Origin: a virus
DNA length: 46,429 bases
IMG/VR virus record: IMGVR_UViG_3300036889_000007
Span: 1 to 46,429 of that record
Strand: one strand, 5' to 3'
Shown: piece by piece, positions 44,750 through 46,429 of the stretch
Position numbering within the stretch: position 1 is the first letter of the stretch
Layout of the letters: each line of letters starts with the position of its first letter
Made by a program: the position numbers and the translations under genes
Notes under the pieces: model-generated
The model's input: only the letters and a program-made list of their open reading frames with translations
What the model was told of the DNA's origin: nothing
The model's database searches: none

Positions 44750-46429
44750 CTATTGTACCTGAAAACCACTAAATGTATATCCGCTCATTGTCAGACTCCC
44801 CACAAACGAGCTGGGCGTGCCCCCGTTCCACCCCGCCTGCACTCCATCCGACGTGTAAGCCGACCAGTTGGGCGTTACCAACACATTATTAGAATCGAAC
44901 GTCCAAGCTGTTGGCACGTCGTTCTGCGGGGGCCATGAATATATCGTGTCGCCGCTAGGTGCAAACATCACGTTCCCGAGAAAGCGGGGTGCCAGTGGCG
45001 ACGGGTTAGGCATGTAGATATTAAGCCCGGTAAGGCCTGTCATACCACATTGGCCACTGACCTGCCGACCAATTACGTTATCAAGAATCCAGATGTTGCC
45101 GCCCGTGTTTGGTATAGAGGAACATCCCGGGGCTGTCCAATCATAGTTGTCTGGATTAGAGCCATCCAGCATCAGGCCGGTGTTGTGCTGAACGATCCAG
45201 TCGGTCAGCCCATTTAGAACCATGGGGCTGAGTTCCCCACCCCATATCAGCATCATTACGTGGTGCGTGTCATCCGGATTTGGGTTAAGCAAGAAGAGAT
45301 TATTGTGTATCCAGACCCGCTTCGATTCTCCGGGCGTAGTACAGTTGGGGTAGCCAGAGGCCGGGTTACAAGCGTAATCCTCGGCTAGAGTGTTGAAGCC
45401 GCGATCACCGTGCTTGATGATATTTCCAGTTACCTCGATGTCATCCACTACGGCGAGGTTCCCGCTTTGGGTAGTACGAATCTCGAACAGAAGCTGGGCA
45501 TATTGTCCAGAGGAGCCTAGCCAGTTATTCTCTAGCGTGTTGCCGGTAACGATGACCCGCCTCGCGCTCTTGAACTCCAAATTGTTCTTCTCCAGCCACT
45601 TGTAACCGGGAGAAGTCGTTGGAGGACACGGCACTCCATTAGGTTGTATGTAGCCAGGAGCCAGCGTAATAAGGCAGGCGTCCCATGCCAAAGGCTTGAA
45701 CATGTGATTATTGCGAATCTCAATGTCCGAAGCTACATAGGGATTGGTGTACCCACCAGAACCGCCGAACATCAAATCTTCGGTGGATGCTGACAGATAG
45801 TTATCAACAACCTTAATCGGCCCAGGAGTCCAGAACGATGCTATAGCTTGAGAGTCGCTGTTGCTTTGATGGATGTCGGAGATGTAACTGTCGATCACGG
45901 CGCAGTTGGTTATGTTGCACTGCACGCCTTCCCGCACGTCCTGGGTATCAGAGCCGTGTATGTAATCGCGGTCTACGGTGATCGAATCCGGCAGGCAGCC
46001 CGAGGTAAAACAACTCTCGCCTCCGTCCTCCTGTCCAATCAGAAAATAGGTATAAGGGTTCATTGGAGGATTTTGGGATGGGTTACCTCCCTGCGTAGAC
46101 GTGCTGGTAACCTCCAATCCAACTAGCCGCCAATGGTTTGATCCCTGTGCGGGCGCAATAGCGGGAAGACTGTTGGGACTAACCACCTTCGCCATGTAGG
46201 GTGCATAAGACGGATCAGTGCGCGTCCCCGGAGGCGGCAAGGAAGCCAACCCTGCACTCTCAATGTAAATCCAAAGGTTGCCCAGATTGGTCTTCGCTGG
46301 CAGCGTAAAGTTTCCAGAATAGGTAGTAGTTCCTTCCATGTCCAGCACGATCGTGTCGCCAGGGGACGAGTTGGTAAGGGCAGTCTGGAAGTCGGTCGCA
46401 TTGTGCGGTGTCCAAGTCGTGCCTCCCGC
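44750..46429 (-). CDS. Exported right-handed beta-helix protein, spike or depolymerase candidate (C-terminal part)
   Basis: Main part of the 597-residue protein that begins at 241 on the other side of the joint. Short N-rich rungs recur with a spacing typical of right-handed parallel beta-helices of the pectate-lyase-like type, for example IEIRNNHMF, VIVTGNTLENN, IEVTGNIIKHG and VWIHNNLFL. Such folds are used by phage tailspikes that cleave surface polysaccharide and by secreted bacterial lyases. Many Cys residues (e.g. CFTSGC, CNITNC, CNPASGYPNC) would suit disulphides in an oxidising compartment. It lies between the other spike and a membrane-anchored coiled-coil protein. No virion-anchoring domain is recognisable, so it may be a second spike or a truly secreted enzyme. 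Confidence 0.85.
   Translation of the reverse strand, partial: AGGTTWTPHNATDFQTALTNSSPGDTIVLDMEGTTTYSGNFTLPAKTNLGNLWIYIESAGLASLPPPGTRTDPSYAPYMAKVVSPNSLPAIAPAQGSNHWRLVGLEVTSTSTQGGNPSQNPPMNPYTYFLIGQEDGGESCFTSGCLPDSITVDRDYIHGSDTQDVREGVQCNITNCAVIDSYISDIHQSNSDSQAIASFWTPGPIKVVDNYLSASTEDLMFGGSGGYTNPYVASDIEIRNNHMFKPLAWDACLITLAPGYIQPNGVPCPPTTSPGYKWLEKNNLEFKSARRVIVTGNTLENNWLGSSGQYAQLLFEIRTTQSGNLAVVDDIEVTGNIIKHGDRGFNTLAEDYACNPASGYPNCTTPGESKRVWIHNNLFLLNPNPDDTHHVMMLIWGGELSPMVLNGLTDWIVQHNTGLMLDGSNPDNYDWTAPGCSSIPNTGGNIWILDNVIGRQVSGQCGMTGLTGLNIYMPNPSPLAPRFLGNVMFAPSGDTIYSWPPQNDVPTAWTFDSNNVLVTPNWSAYTSDGVQAGWNGGTPSSFVGSLTMSGYTFSGFQVQ
46303..46429. repeat. Terminal direct repeat, right copy
   Basis: Exact copy of bases 1-127. 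Both copies lie inside the coding sequence of the exported beta-helix protein, so the contig was opened inside a gene and not at a natural intergenic end. Confidence 0.97.

Noticed and set aside
46303-46429. T7-type direct terminal repeat of 127 bp
   Set aside because: It lies in the middle of a gene and has exactly a common assembler k length, so an assembly overlap is the simpler explanation, though a terminally redundant genome is not excluded.

Overview
The window is a complete or near-complete genome of a tailed dsDNA phage with a short-tailed (podovirus, T7-like) virion plan. The first 127 bases (1-127) recur exactly as the last 127 (46303-46429), and one reading frame runs without a break across the joint. 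The unit is therefore about 46,302 bp and circular or terminally redundant; 127 is also a common assembler k-mer, so the physical ends are not known. I see no single-subunit RNA polymerase, integrase, DnaB-type helicase, recognisable endolysin, tRNA or CRISPR array. Transcription must rely on host RNA polymerase, and several sigma70-like TTGACA promoters are visible. The host cannot be fixed from sequence alone. Sec-type signal peptides ending in AxA and secreted, cysteine-bearing beta-helix proteins suggest a didermic soil or water bacterium; Acidobacteria would fit but this is a weak inference.

Layout on the circle: two arms diverge from an intergenic region at 25351-25643. The minus-strand late arm runs from 25350 down to 265, crosses the joint, and continues to 40511. 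Its order is small terminase candidate, small membrane and hypothetical proteins, large terminase, GNAT-like and cupin-like accessory proteins, endonuclease VII-like protein, portal, small head proteins, scaffold, major capsid protein, tail tubular proteins A and B, three internal virion (ejection) proteins, a HELAE-motif protein with an ATP-grasp protein, and then a block of six proteins of which five carry Sec signal peptides and one a transmembrane anchor. That last block holds two beta-helix spikes and a 1076-residue fibre whose first domain looks like the virion anchor of T7 fibres.

The plus-strand early/replication arm (25644-40508) is a chain of overlapping small genes, many encoding zinc-ribbon micro-proteins. 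They are followed by a PD-(D/E)XK nuclease relative, a P-loop ATPase, an HNH endonuclease, a possible ssDNA-binding protein, a uracil-DNA glycosylase-like protein and a family A DNA polymerase. The polymerase is interrupted by a 333-residue intein with a LAGLIDADG homing endonuclease. A minus-strand island (27351-29031) encodes a second P-loop ATPase and sits behind its own divergent promoter/operator region.

The most notable points are: a perfect 16-bp parS-like palindrome in the divergent early/late control region with no parA or parB in the genome; Sec signal peptides on nearly all host-recognition proteins, including a virion-anchored fibre; an intein in the exonuclease domain of a polymerase with His at the position equivalent to E. 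coli Phe762; translationally coupled minicistrons of 10 and 14 codons; a 33-residue gene that copies the N-terminus of its neighbour; and two structured gene-free stretches in the early operon that may be non-coding RNAs.
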